DNA of 13,855 bases, taken from Deltaproteobacteria bacterium. Its GTDB lineage: Bacteria > Desulfobacterota > Desulfobacteria > Desulfobacterales > Desulfatibacillaceae. The position numbers and the translations under genes were made by a program. The notes beneath the pieces are model-generated. The model worked only from the letters and a program-made list of their open reading frames with translations, had not been told where the DNA came from and made no database searches. The DNA lies in contig JAFDHW010000018.1 of the NCBI GenBank assembly GCA_019308705.1, forward strand, positions 1 to 13,855, read 5' to 3'. This document shows positions 1 to 7,525 of the stretch, piece after piece. The first letter of the stretch is position 1; every line of letters begins with the position of its first letter.

Positions 1-140
1 ATTCGGGCAAAATTGTTCACCCTTCGGGCTCGCCCGATTTCCGCGCTGGCCGCGTTATCGGGGCTCGGCGTACCAAAGTACGCCTTCACCCCTCTAGCCT
101 TGCCAGCACGGAAAGCAGGCTTCGTGAATAATCCGGGTTA
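1..140 (-). repeat. Structured dispersed repeat, copy 1 (left end outside window)
   Basis: This is a non-coding, GC-rich, highly foldable segment downstream of ctpA. Read on the minus strand it begins TAACCCGGATTATTCA (140 back to 125) and ends with CGAAGGGTGAACAATT near 26-11. Both blocks recur, close together, at 12941-12980 on the plus strand, so this is a repeat family. Internal foldback includes a perfect 7-bp stem GGCGTAC/GTACGCC at 67-73 and 78-84 with loop CAAA, and CGGGC/GCCCG at 25-29 and 32-36. The window starts with ATTC, which matches the last four bases of the CCCGGATTATTC end block, so the element may have inverted ends with the other end just outside the window. No protein is encoded. 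A REP/MITE-like non-autonomous element or a conserved structured RNA are both possible. Confidence 0.6.
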
Positions 141-1544
141 GCGGGGCGATGCGGCGCTGGTCAAGAGCACGTGGCCGCGGAGGATGTCCAGGGCCGCGGC
201 GATCTGGTGGTCCTTCATGAGCTGCTCCACCTCCAGCTGGCCGTAGACCCGGTCTGCGTCCTCCCCGGACCCGTTCCCGGTCTTTTCATCCCCGTTCTTG
301 GGCTTCGCGTCCTTATCCGGCTCCTTGGCCCCGGCGTCCGGCCCCACCTCGGGCTGTTCGGCGTCCAGGTGGTTCTGGAGGTCCTTTTCCGTCACCCAGG
401 GATATACCTCCTTCTGGGCCTCTTCCTCCTCCGGCCGGTCGAATCCTGCCTTCAGCTCGATGTCCGGCTTGATGCCCTCGGCCTGGATGCTCCTGCCGGA
501 AGGCGTGTAGTACCGGGCCACGGTGAGCTTCACGCCGTAGCCGTTCCTCAGATGCTCCACGGTCTGCACGGAACCCTTGCCAAAGCTGGTGGAACCCACC
601 ACCAGGGCCCGGCGGTGGTCCTGGAGCGCGCCTGCGAGGATCTCCGAGGCGCTGGCGGACCCGGCGTTGATGAGCACCACCATGGGCGCGGAAAAATCAT
701 CGCCGTCCTTGTGGGCCTTGTACACCTCGGTGTGGCGGCCCAGCCGGCCCTTGATGGTTACGATGTCCCCTTTATCCAAAAACAGGTCCGACGCGCTCAC
801 CGCCTGGGAAAGCAGCCCGCCGGGGTTGTTCCTCAAATCCAGGATAAGTCCGAGCAGGGGATGGTTTTCTTCCAGCTCCTTTAGCGCTTTCTTCAAGTCA
901 CCGGTGGTGGAATCGCGGAAATTGGTGATGCGCAAGTACCCGTAGCCCGGGGCCAGGGTGGTGGCCCGGACGCTGTGGATGGGGATGATATCGCGGACTA
1001 AGGTGAAATCCTTGGGCTTTTCGAACGAGTCACGGTAAATGGTGAGGGTCACGGGCTGGCCCTTGGGGCCGCGCATCTTTTCCACGGCCTCCCAGAGCTT
1101 CATTTCCTGGGTGGATTCCCCGTCCACCTTGAGGATGTAATCCCCGGCCCTTATGCCCGCCTTGTGGGCGGGGGTGCCCTCGATGGGGGCCACCACGGTG
1201 AGAATCCCGTCCTTGAAGGCCACGACGATGCCAAGGCCGCCGAATTCGCCCTTGGTGTCGAACTGCAGTTCCTTGAACGCCTCGGGCGGCATGAAGGAGC
1301 TGTGGGGGTCCAGGGAACTCAGCATGCCGTGGAGCGCGCCCTCGATGAGCTTGTCCGTGTCCACGGGATCCACATAGTTTTCCTGTACCAGTTCGATGAC
1401 CTCGGAAAACATCTTGAGATGCTCATAGGCCGAGACGCCCTGGGCGAACAGCGTTTTCTGGGCGCCCAGGAGCACCAGAACGGCTGCTATGGCGGCAAGG
1501 AGAATCCCGAAGGTCGCCCGCCGGTGGGTGCGCAAAAAGGCCAT
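138..1544 (-). CDS. ctpA: S41 family C-terminal processing protease (CtpA)
   Basis: This is a periplasmic serine protease of the tail-specific/C-terminal processing family, 468 residues. An N-terminal signal or anchor segment (about residues 12-34) is followed by an alpha-helical region with the family stretch ending SSLDPHSSF, a PDZ domain (about 97-172) for binding substrate C-termini, and the protease core (about 195-365). The catalytic Ser/Lys pair is visible as S298 in GSASASE and K323 in FGKGS, 25 residues apart as expected. LDLRNNPGG (235-243) is another family signature. A charged, low-complexity linker (about 370-430) precedes a short helical tail. The start is set by a strong ribosome site directly ahead and by abutting the envC stop. 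The stop codon lies in the edge of the flanking repeat. It is the last gene of the ftsEX-envC operon. A role in trimming or degrading cell-wall hydrolases or their activators is inferred from context. Confidence 0.95.
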   Translation of the reverse strand: MAFLRTHRRATFGILLAAIAAVLVLLGAQKTLFAQGVSAYEHLKMFSEVIELVQENYVDPVDTDKLIEGALHGMLSSLDPHSSFMPPEAFKELQFDTKGEFGGLGIVVAFKDGILTVVAPIEGTPAHKAGIRAGDYILKVDGESTQEMKLWEAVEKMRGPKGQPVTLTIYRDSFEKPKDFTLVRDIIPIHSVRATTLAPGYGYLRITNFRDSTTGDLKKALKELEENHPLLGLILDLRNNPGGLLSQAVSASDLFLDKGDIVTIKGRLGRHTEVYKAHKDGDDFSAPMVVLINAGSASASEILAGALQDHRRALVVGSTSFGKGSVQTVEHLRNGYGVKLTVARYYTPSGRSIQAEGIKPDIELKAGFDRPEEEEAQKEVYPWVTEKDLQNHLDAEQPEVGPDAGAKEPDKDAKPKNGDEKTGNGSGEDADRVYGQLEVEQLMKDHQIAAALDILRGHVLLTSAASPR

Positions 1545-2696
1545 CTAGCTCCCCTTTCTCAACCAGAGACCAGGGTCTAGGGGTTTCTGGTGGTGCCGGA
1601 GTTCGAAATAAAGCCCCGGGCCCGACAGGGAACCCGTGTCCCCCACCGTGCCCACCACTTCTCCCGATTCGACCGGGTCTCCCTCTTTCTTGAACAGATC
1701 CTCGGCATGGGCGCACACGGTGAAGTAGCCGTCCCCATGGTCGATGATCATCATGTTTCCATACCCGGAAAACCAACCCGCGTAGGCCACCCTGCCCTTG
1801 TGGACGGCGCGGATGAGATCCCCGGCTTTTGCCTGGATGCGGATGCCGCTTCGAAACTGAGTGGTTCCCGTAGCCGGGTCGGTGAAGGGACCGAAGCCCT
1901 CGGCGACTTCTCCCCCTTCCACGGGAAAAGGCAGTAAGCCCTTGAGCGCGGGCAGGCCGCCCCGGGTTCCCTCTCCCCGGCCCTCGCGGGCGGCGAGGGT
2001 CTCGGCGAGTCTTTCGGCCGCCTCCTGAAGCGATTTTAAGGCGGCGGCGGCCAGGTCCCTGTCCTGGCGGATGAGGGCCAAAAGCTCCTGCTTTTGGGCC
2101 CGCTGCTGTTTCCTGGCGGCAAGCTCTTCGGCAAGATCCGCTTTTAGAGTAGTAAGCTCTTGTTTCTTCCGGCGCAAGTCCCGCCGGGTACGGACAAGGT
2201 CCTCCTGCTTTTGGGCCAGCTCGGAAAACAGCCTGGCGTCGGCTTCCAGGATGTGGGACAGGGCGCGCTGGCGAACGGCCATGCCGTAGACCGAATCCGC
2301 GGAAAACAGCACGGGCGCGGTGCCGGTTCTGCCCAGACGGTAATAGGCGGCCAGGCGCTTTCCCGCGGCGGCGCACAGCCCGGGCAGGGACGCCTCGATT
2401 GCCGCCAGCTCCTTTTGGTTGCGCCGGATGGAGGCGTTGACTTCGCGGATGGCCTTTTCCGTCTTGCGCACGCGGGCTTCTGCTTGGGCCGCGGCCTTTT
2501 GCACGGCCTCCAGCTCGGCCGCCAGATCCTTTTCCTGCATGGTGAGACGTTCGATTTCGGCCTTGGTCTCGCCGATGCGCTCGTTGATCAGTTTCTGCTG
2601 GCTGGAAAAGGAGGAGGGCGAAGGCCAAGCCACGGCCAAGAGTACCACCGCGAAAGCCAAAAGAAAACAGCTTGTTGGAAAACGCCGGGAAGTCAT
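1545..2696 (-). CDS. envC: EnvC-like murein hydrolase activator, degenerate LytM (M23) domain
   Basis: This is an exported 383-residue protein. A hydrophobic signal segment spans about residues 8-24, then come long coiled coils (about 33-100 and 140-237) and a C-terminal LytM/M23-fold domain (about 255-380). The fold is recognisable from GYGNMMIIDHGDGY, the VGDTG turn and the FELR strand. The zinc ligands of active M23 peptidases are gone: the HxGxD motif reads R282-S-G-I-R286 and the HxH motif reads G361-L-Y363. It should therefore not cut peptidoglycan itself but activate amidases, as E. coli EnvC does under control of FtsEX. The gene overlaps the ftsX stop by four bases (ATGA) and abuts ctpA. 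GAGGGAAG just ahead of the ATG can serve as its ribosome site. Symbol assigned by fold, degeneracy and operon context. Confidence 0.9.
   Translation of the reverse strand: MTSRRFPTSCFLLAFAVVLLAVAWPSPSSFSSQQKLINERIGETKAEIERLTMQEKDLAAELEAVQKAAAQAEARVRKTEKAIREVNASIRRNQKELAAIEASLPGLCAAAGKRLAAYYRLGRTGTAPVLFSADSVYGMAVRQRALSHILEADARLFSELAQKQEDLVRTRRDLRRKKQELTTLKADLAEELAARKQQRAQKQELLALIRQDRDLAAAALKSLQEAAERLAETLAAREGRGEGTRGGLPALKGLLPFPVEGGEVAEGFGPFTDPATGTTQFRSGIRIQAKAGDLIRAVHKGRVAYAGWFSGYGNMMIIDHGDGYFTVCAHAEDLFKKEGDPVESGEVVGTVGDTGSLSGPGLYFELRHHQKPLDPGLWLRKGS
1549..1556 (-). promoter_or_regulatory. Strong ribosome binding site of ctpA
   Basis: AAGGGGAG on the minus strand lies inside the last codons of envC, four bases before the ctpA ATG. 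The ATG immediately follows the envC TAG stop, so the site fixes the start and suggests translational coupling. Confidence 0.7.
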
Positions 2697-3583
2697 CTTC
2701 CCTCGCCGGGACGGACAAAGGTGAGGGCTGCGCCCGCCAGGCCCGTGGCGCAGGCCAGCACAAGGCCCGCCGCCGCGGCCCAGGCCGGCAGAAACCGGGG
2801 GGAGAATCCTCCCAGGACCATGGAACCGGACATCCCGGAGGCGGCCGCCGCGTAGAGGATGGCCAGGAGGGCCAGGGCCAGCAGGCCGCCGGCCAGGCCC
2901 TGGAACGCGCCCTGGATGTAGAAGGGCGCGCGGATGAATCCTTCGGTGGCGCCCACCAGCCGCATGATGCTGATCTCCTCGGCCCGGTTGTAGAGCACCA
3001 GGCGGATGGTGCTGGCGGTGATGAACACCCCGGCCACCAAAAGCAAAATCCCCAGGGACAAGGCGAACACGCGGAACAGCCTCACGAACACCTCGAACCG
3101 GGAGAGCCAGGCCTGGCCGTATTCCACGTCCGCCACCCCGGGGATTTCCCCGGCCATGCGGGCCGCGGTGCGCACCACTTCCGCGCCCAGGGAAAGGTCC
3201 ACGGTAAGCTCGTAGGCGTCGGGCAGGGGGTTTTCCTCAAGCCCCTCCAGCACCCCGGCCTGGGCGCCCAGCTGGCCGGACAACTCCTCGAGCGCGCGCT
3301 TGGCGGAGATGAAGTCCACGGCGGTCACCCCGGGAATCTTCTCCAGGGCGGACCCGATGTCGCCCCCGGCCTCGTCCGCGGCTCCGTCCTCGAGGTAGAC
3401 CATGATCCGGGCGTTGTCGTGCCAGCGCTCCATGAGGGCGGAGAGGTTTTCCAGGGCCAGGGCAAAGGTCCCGGAAAGCAGGAAGATGAGCCCGATGGTG
3501 GAGGCGGCCAACACGTGCAGGCCAAGGTTTTCCCGCACGTCGGCAACAGCCCGGTAAAAGTGATTGGCGGCCATCCGCATCAT
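2693..3583 (-). CDS. ftsX: Cell division ABC-type membrane protein FtsX
   Basis: This is a 296-residue inner-membrane protein with the FtsX layout: a short cytoplasmic N-terminus, TM1 (about 22-44), a periplasmic domain (about 50-165) expected to contact the EnvC-like coiled coil, then TM2 (168-192), TM3 (220-247) and TM4 (266-290). The family stretch between TM2 and TM3 is clear (TIRLVLYNRAEEISIMRLVG). It carries no ATP site and is the partner of FtsE. The open frame continues far upstream, but that part is the ftsE region in another frame. The start is placed at the ATG overlapping the ftsE stop (ATGATG), with a second Met immediately after. It overlaps envC by four bases, so the three genes are probably translated in a coupled manner. 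Confidence 0.95.
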   Translation of the reverse strand: MMRMAANHFYRAVADVRENLGLHVLAASTIGLIFLLSGTFALALENLSALMERWHDNARIMVYLEDGAADEAGGDIGSALEKIPGVTAVDFISAKRALEELSGQLGAQAGVLEGLEENPLPDAYELTVDLSLGAEVVRTAARMAGEIPGVADVEYGQAWLSRFEVFVRLFRVFALSLGILLLVAGVFITASTIRLVLYNRAEEISIMRLVGATEGFIRAPFYIQGAFQGLAGGLLALALLAILYAAAASGMSGSMVLGGFSPRFLPAWAAAAGLVLACATGLAGAALTFVRPGEGR

Positions 3584-4299
3584 TGGCCGAACCCCGCCAT
3601 GTCCGGGTCCTCGCGCCCGGTATCCAGCACCAGGCTGCCCGCCTCCAGGGAAAGGATGCGGGAAGCGCGCCTGAGCAGGCTTTCGTCGTGGGTGGCGAGA
3701 AGGACGGTGCCGCCCTGGGCGTTGAACCCTTCCAAAAGGTCCAGCACCAGTCCCGCGGACGCGGAATCCAGGTTCCCCGTGGGTTCGTCGGCCAGGACCA
3801 CCGCGGGGTTTCCGCACAACGCCCGGGCCACGGCCACCCGTTGCTGCTCGCCGCCGGAAAGCGCCGGCGGATAAGCGTTCATGCGGTCTTCCAGCCCCAC
3901 CCGGGAGAGCACGTGGCGCACCTTTTTCTTGATGTATTTTTTGTCCGCGCCGATGGCCAGAAGCACCAAGGCCACGTTCTCGTACACGGTGCGGGTGGTG
4001 ATGAGCTTGTAGTCCTGGAACACCACGCCGATCTTGCGGCGGAAATAGGGCATGCGCTTTTTGTTGATGCGGGAAAGGTTCATGCCCTGGATGAGAATCT
4101 GGCCCTCGGTCATGGGCTCGGCCATGTACAGGAGCTTTAAAAGGGTGGTCTTGCCCGCGCCGGACGGCCCGGTCAAAAACACGTACTCGCCCCGGAAAAC
4201 GTCCAGGGTCACGCCGGTCAGGGCGGCCTTGGATCCGTAGTACTTGCCCACGGAAAACATGCGGATGATGGGGTCGGTATTGCTGTCGTGCTCGTCCAT
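3580..4299 (-). CDS. ftsE: Cell division ATP-binding protein FtsE
   Basis: This is a 239-residue ABC ATPase that pairs with FtsX. Walker A is GPSGAGKTT (44-52), the Q-loop glutamine is Q95, the signature is LSGGEQQ (147-153), Walker B is VVLADE (167-172) followed by PTGNLD, and the H-loop is H204 in ATHDES. The order and length match FtsE. The first 10 residues (MDEHDSNTDP) precede the usual first beta strand and extend beyond typical FtsE. Met14 is a less likely start because it falls inside that strand. No strong ribosome site is seen before 4299. It is the first gene of the minus-strand operon, with pyrE diverging from it across about 280 bp. Confidence 0.95.
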   Translation of the reverse strand: MDEHDSNTDPIIRMFSVGKYYGSKAALTGVTLDVFRGEYVFLTGPSGAGKTTLLKLLYMAEPMTEGQILIQGMNLSRINKKRMPYFRRKIGVVFQDYKLITTRTVYENVALVLLAIGADKKYIKKKVRHVLSRVGLEDRMNAYPPALSGGEQQRVAVARALCGNPAVVLADEPTGNLDSASAGLVLDLLEGFNAQGGTVLLATHDESLLRRASRILSLEAGSLVLDTGREDPDMAGFGQ

Positions 4300-4453
4300 G
4301 CAAAATGCGTCCGATTGACCCGGGGCCGCGCCCTTGGTATAGGGTCAGGGCATTGCCGGGGAGTGCCGCACCCGGTTTTTCCCGGCCGCGGGAGCCCCTG
4401 CCGGCCGCCGTTTTACAAGAAAACACCAGGGCTTCTTCCAAACGGCGTCCGCG

Positions 4454-4499
4454 GGGGCTTTCGATGACCACCCCGGTTCTCCCGGTTTTTCAAAGCCCC
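4454..4499 (+). promoter_or_regulatory. Possible stem-loop in the ftsE/pyrE divergent leader
   Basis: The 280-bp divergent region 4300-4579 must hold promoters for ftsE and pyrE. GGGGCTTT (4454-4461) and AAAGCCCC (4492-4499) form an 8-bp stem around a 30-base loop that contains a repeated CCCGGTT. A TATAAA at 4546-4551 could be a -10 box for pyrE but lacks a good -35 partner. If transcription starts upstream of 4454 the hairpin would be in the pyrE leader. It is weak evidence for regulation. Confidence 0.25.
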
Positions 4500-4579
4500 A
4501 AAGTATTTGCAGGGAAAGAAGAGAACCGACGAGGCTTTCCGCCGTTATAAAGAAACCCGCCGGACAAGGCAACCTGCCC

Positions 4580-5158
4580 ATGGAAAAAACCGAGGCCATG
4601 AAGGCCGAATTGATCGACCTGTTGTGCGAAAAATCCGTGAACGTGGCCGACGAGCCGAAATTCAAGCTGGTGTCCGGCCGCATGAGCGATTTTTACGTGA
4701 ACTGCAAGCCCACCACCCTGCACCCGAGGGGCATGTACCTGGTGGGGCACCTGGTCATGGAAACCCTTTCCGACCTTTCCTTCGCGGGCATCGGCGGGCT
4801 CACCTTCGGCGCGGACCCCGTGGCCGTGGCCGCATCCTTCGCCTCGGGGCTCATCAACCGGCCGGTCACGGCCTTTTCCATCCGCAAGGAGCCCAAAAAG
4901 CACGGCACCGGCGCGTGGCTGGAGGGAGACCTTTCGCCCGGAGACCGGGTGGTGGTGGTGGACGACGTGGTGACCACGGGCGGCTCCACCATCAAGGCCA
5001 TAGCCCGCGCCAGGGAGGAGGGCCTGGAGGTGGCGGCGGCCGTCATCCTGGTGGACCGCGAGGAAGGCGGCATGGAAGCGGTGCGAAAGCACGTCCCGGA
5101 CGTCCGGGCCATCATCACCCGCACCGAACTGCTGAGAAGGTTCCGACAACGGCGGTAG
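4580..5158 (+). CDS. pyrE: Orotate phosphoribosyltransferase
   Basis: This enzyme makes orotidine 5'-phosphate from orotate and PRPP in de novo pyrimidine synthesis, in the cytoplasm. The 192-residue length is normal for the family. The PRPP-binding signature [14 protein letters not shown] lies at 124-137 and the mobile catalytic loop RKEPKKHG at 102-109. An N-terminal helix and [16 protein letters not shown] (28-43) fit the orotate side. The start is at 4580 with AAGG about 10 bases upstream; the Met at 4598 has a GAGG too close to be better. It stands alone as a plus-strand gene, divergent from ftsE and convergent with the hydrolase, with hairpins after its stop. Confidence 0.95.
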   Translation: MEKTEAMKAELIDLLCEKSVNVADEPKFKLVSGRMSDFYVNCKPTTLHPRGMYLVGHLVMETLSDLSFAGIGGLTFGADPVAVAASFASGLINRPVTAFSIRKEPKKHGTGAWLEGDLSPGDRVVVVDDVVTTGGSTIKAIARAREEGLEVAAAVILVDREEGGMEAVRKHVPDVRAIITRTELLRRFRQRR

Positions 5159-5170
5159 CCGGCCCTCAAA

Positions 5171-5205
5171 GGGAATGCAAGCATTCCCGGACCGGAAGGT
5201 TTTTT
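5171..5205 (+). terminator. Candidate pyrE terminator hairpin
   Basis: GGGAATGC and GCATTCCC form a palindrome at 5171-5188, realistically a 7-bp stem with loop CAAG, 12 bases after the pyrE stop. A run of six T follows at 5200-5205. The T run is 11 bases away from the stem, so it is not a textbook terminator. Confidence 0.35.
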
Positions 5206-5219
5206 GGAAGGGGGCGTAA

Positions 5220-5250
5220 GGGGGAGACCTTTTTTCAAAAGGTTTCCCCC
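5220..5250. terminator. Strong bidirectional hairpin between convergent genes
   Basis: Bases 5220-5233 pair with 5237-5250: GGGGGAGACCTTTT, loop TTC, then AAAAGGTTTCCCCC. The stem is 14 bp with a single G-T pair. It sits between the pyrE stop and the hydrolase stop six bases beyond, so it can end transcription from both sides. Hairpins of this G-run/ACCTTTT type are, from memory, frequent after genes in sulfate-reducing deltaproteobacteria. Confidence 0.8.
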
Positions 5251-5255
5251 CTGCT

Positions 5256-5981
5256 TTATCCCAGCCTCTCCACGAACCAGTCCGCGGCCTGTTTCACGAA
5301 TTGCTCCTGGTGGGGAAGGCGGCTCATGGCGTGATCGCCGTGGGGAAAGATGACCATACCCTTGGGCTCGGCCAGGCGCTTGTGGATGCCGCGGCCGTGG
5401 GATACGGGCACGACGGCGTCGGCCTCGCCGTGGAACACCAGCACGTTTTGCAGGGGGATGGAACCTGCGGCCAGAAGGTCCAGGCTGTTCATTTCCTCGA
5501 AAAATTTTTCGGACAGGGTGGTCACCCTTGGGTCTTCGGCCAAAAGCCCGGCCAGTTCCCGGCCCCGTGCGGGAGGGGCGTTCACCACCACGGCGGCCGG
5601 GGGCGGCCGCATGGACAGGGCGGCGGTGATGACCGCGGCCGCGCCCAGGGAGCTGCCGAACAGCCCCCGTTTTTCCCCCAGCCCGGGCTGGGTATGGAGA
5701 AACTCCAGGGCGGAGAGCAGGTCCTGGACCCTGCCGGACAGGGTGGTGGCCTCGGTGAACTCGCCGTCCGAGGCGCTGCACCCGCGGTGGTGGAACCGCA
5801 GAAACGCCACCCCGCGCGCGCAGAGCTCCTCGGCCAGGGCCTTCTGCTTGGGAGAGTCCCCATCCGCGAACAGCCCGTGGCTGCCCACCACCACGGGGGC
5901 GTCCTCCGCCTCCGGCAGGTGCAGGACGCCGTTTAGCACATAATCGTCCGAAACAAAGAAGACCTCTTTTTCCCGGCTCAT
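5256..5981 (-). CDS. Alpha/beta hydrolase (serine hydrolase, esterase/peptidase-like)
   Basis: This is a 241-residue cytoplasmic hydrolase with the alpha/beta fold. The oxyanion-region SHG follows strand 3 (34-36), the nucleophile elbow is G109-S-S111-L-G113, the acid is probably D188 in GEADAVVP, and the catalytic histidine is H217 in GDH. FHHRGCSASDGE (63-74) resembles the loop of prolyl-oligopeptidase-type and acyl-esterase-type small hydrolases. Substrate cannot be told. The frame is open upstream to 6083, but the residues before MSREKE look non-coding, so the start is placed at 5981. The upstream GGGA is too close to be a good ribosome site, which leaves the start uncertain. It is convergent with pyrE and divergent from rlmD across 155 bp. 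Confidence 0.85.
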   Translation of the reverse strand: MSREKEVFFVSDDYVLNGVLHLPEAEDAPVVVGSHGLFADGDSPKQKALAEELCARGVAFLRFHHRGCSASDGEFTEATTLSGRVQDLLSALEFLHTQPGLGEKRGLFGSSLGAAAVITAALSMRPPPAAVVVNAPPARGRELAGLLAEDPRVTTLSEKFFEEMNSLDLLAAGSIPLQNVLVFHGEADAVVPVSHGRGIHKRLAEPKGMVIFPHGDHAMSRLPHQEQFVKQAADWFVERLG

Positions 5982-6136
5982 GGTCCCGTTCGCTTGATAG
6001 GAGATTGTCGCGGCATTATGGTGGATGTTCCACGGCAACCCTCTCCGGGTCAAGAGGCGGGGTAAGGAATATCCCACACCCATGCGCCGGGGCCGGGCTT
6101 GCCTTTCTTCCCGAACGGCCGGGAGCGGAATCCTTG

Positions 6137-7525
6137 ATGTCCCTGAAAAAGAAGCAGATCCTTGAACTCGCCATCGAGGGAGCGGCCTTCGGCGCCCTGG
6201 GCGTGGCCCGGGTGGACGGCATGGCCGTGTTCGTGGAGGGCGCGGTGCCCGGCGACGTGGTGTCCGCCGTGGTCATCAAGAAGAAAAAGGCCTGGGCGCG
6301 GGCCCGCACCCTGGAGGTGCTCACCCCCTCGCCGGACCGGGTGGAGCCCCCATGCCCGTGGTCCCGCTGGTGCGGGGGGTGCAAGTGGCAGTTCTTGGAT
6401 TACGAAAAGCAGGTGCGGTACAAGGCCGCCCAGGTGGCCGAGTCTTTGGAGCGCATCGGGGGCCTGTCCGGGTTCGATATGCTGCCCCCCATTCCGGCCC
6501 CGGAGATCTGGGGCTACCGGAACAAGATGGAATTCTCCTGCGCGGACCGGCGCTGGCTTCTGCCCGAGGAACTGGGCGAAGGCGGCCCGCCCAAGGAGTT
6601 CGCCCTGGGGCTCCACGTGCCCGGCACCTTCGACAAGGTGCTGGACATTTCCCGCTGCCTGCTCCAGACCGAGGAGGCCAACGCCATCCTGGCCACGGTC
6701 CGCGAACGCGTCCTCGCCTCCGGCCTGCCCGCCTATGGCCTGCGCACCCACGAGGGCTTCTGGCGTTTCGTGGTCATCCGCCGGTCCGTGGCCGAGGACC
6801 GCTACCTGGTGAACCTGGTCACCGCGTGGGAGGAGACGCCTGTCCTTTTCTCCATGGCCGAAAAGATCATGGAAGCCCACCCCTCCATCGCTGGGGTGGT
6901 GAACAACGTGTCCGCCAAGAAATCCGGCGTGGCCGTGGGCGACTACGAAATCCCCCTGGCCGGCTCCCCCACCCTGGTGGACGCCATCGGCCCCTTCCGG
7001 TTCACCGTGTCGGCCAACTCCTTTTTCCAGACCAACACCCGCCAGGCCGAAACCCTCTACGGCGTGGTCTCGGACTTCGCCGCCCTCACCGGCTCCGAAC
7101 GCGTCCTGGACCTGTATTCCGGCACCGGCACCATCCCCATCTGGCTGTCGGCGGACGCAGGGGAAGTCCTTGGCGTGGAGCTCGTCGAAAGCGCGGTGAA
7201 GGACGCGGTCGAAAACTGCGTGCAAAACGGCGTGGACAACTGCAAGTTTCTCCTGGGAGACATCCGCGACGTGCTGCCCTCCCTGGATTTCACCCCCGAC
7301 GTCCTGGTGGCGGACCCCCCGCGCTCCGGCATGCACCCCAAGGTCGTGGCCGCCATCAACAACCTGGCTGCGCCCAAGGTCGTGTTCGTGTCCTGCAACC
7401 CCGCCACCGCCGCCCGGGACCTCGCCCTCATGAGCGACACCTACCGCATAAAAACCGTCCAACCCCTGGACATGTTCCCCCACACCCACCACGTGGAAAT
7501 GGTGGCCCTGCTGGAGAAGAGGTAG
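6137..7525 (+). CDS. rlmD: 23S rRNA (uracil-5-)-methyltransferase RlmD
   Basis: This SAM-dependent RNA m5U methyltransferase of the TrmA/RumA family has 462 residues. It starts with a TRAM RNA-binding domain (about 1-62). Four cysteines fit the [4Fe-4S] site of RlmD: C73, C79, C82 (PCPWSRWCGGC) and C174 (SRCLLQ). The catalytic domain has FFQTN (296-300), the SAM motif DLYSGTGTIP (325-334), VADPPRSG (391-398) and the catalytic Cys C420 in FVSCNPAT. The likely target is U1939 of 23S rRNA, by family. RlmC/TrmA-like alternatives are less likely because of the TRAM domain plus cluster cysteines. The start at 6137 has GGGAG 11 bases upstream; the frame is open 132 bp further, but that stretch is not conserved-looking. 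Confidence 0.93.
   Translation: MSLKKKQILELAIEGAAFGALGVARVDGMAVFVEGAVPGDVVSAVVIKKKKAWARARTLEVLTPSPDRVEPPCPWSRWCGGCKWQFLDYEKQVRYKAAQVAESLERIGGLSGFDMLPPIPAPEIWGYRNKMEFSCADRRWLLPEELGEGGPPKEFALGLHVPGTFDKVLDISRCLLQTEEANAILATVRERVLASGLPAYGLRTHEGFWRFVVIRRSVAEDRYLVNLVTAWEETPVLFSMAEKIMEAHPSIAGVVNNVSAKKSGVAVGDYEIPLAGSPTLVDAIGPFRFTVSANSFFQTNTRQAETLYGVVSDFAALTGSERVLDLYSGTGTIPIWLSADAGEVLGVELVESAVKDAVENCVQNGVDNCKFLLGDIRDVLPSLDFTPDVLVADPPRSGMHPKVVAAINNLAAPKVVFVSCNPATAARDLALMSDTYRIKTVQPLDMFPHTHHVEMVALLEKR

Noticed and set aside
171..884. A 237-codon plus-strand open frame over ctpA
   Set aside because: It is antisense to the S41 protease core, with a Leu/Val/Gly-rich chance-like product and no ribosome site.
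4345..4550. Coding sequence in the ftsE/pyrE divergent region
   Set aside because: Short overlapping frames only, no recognisable domain, and the region is needed for two promoters.
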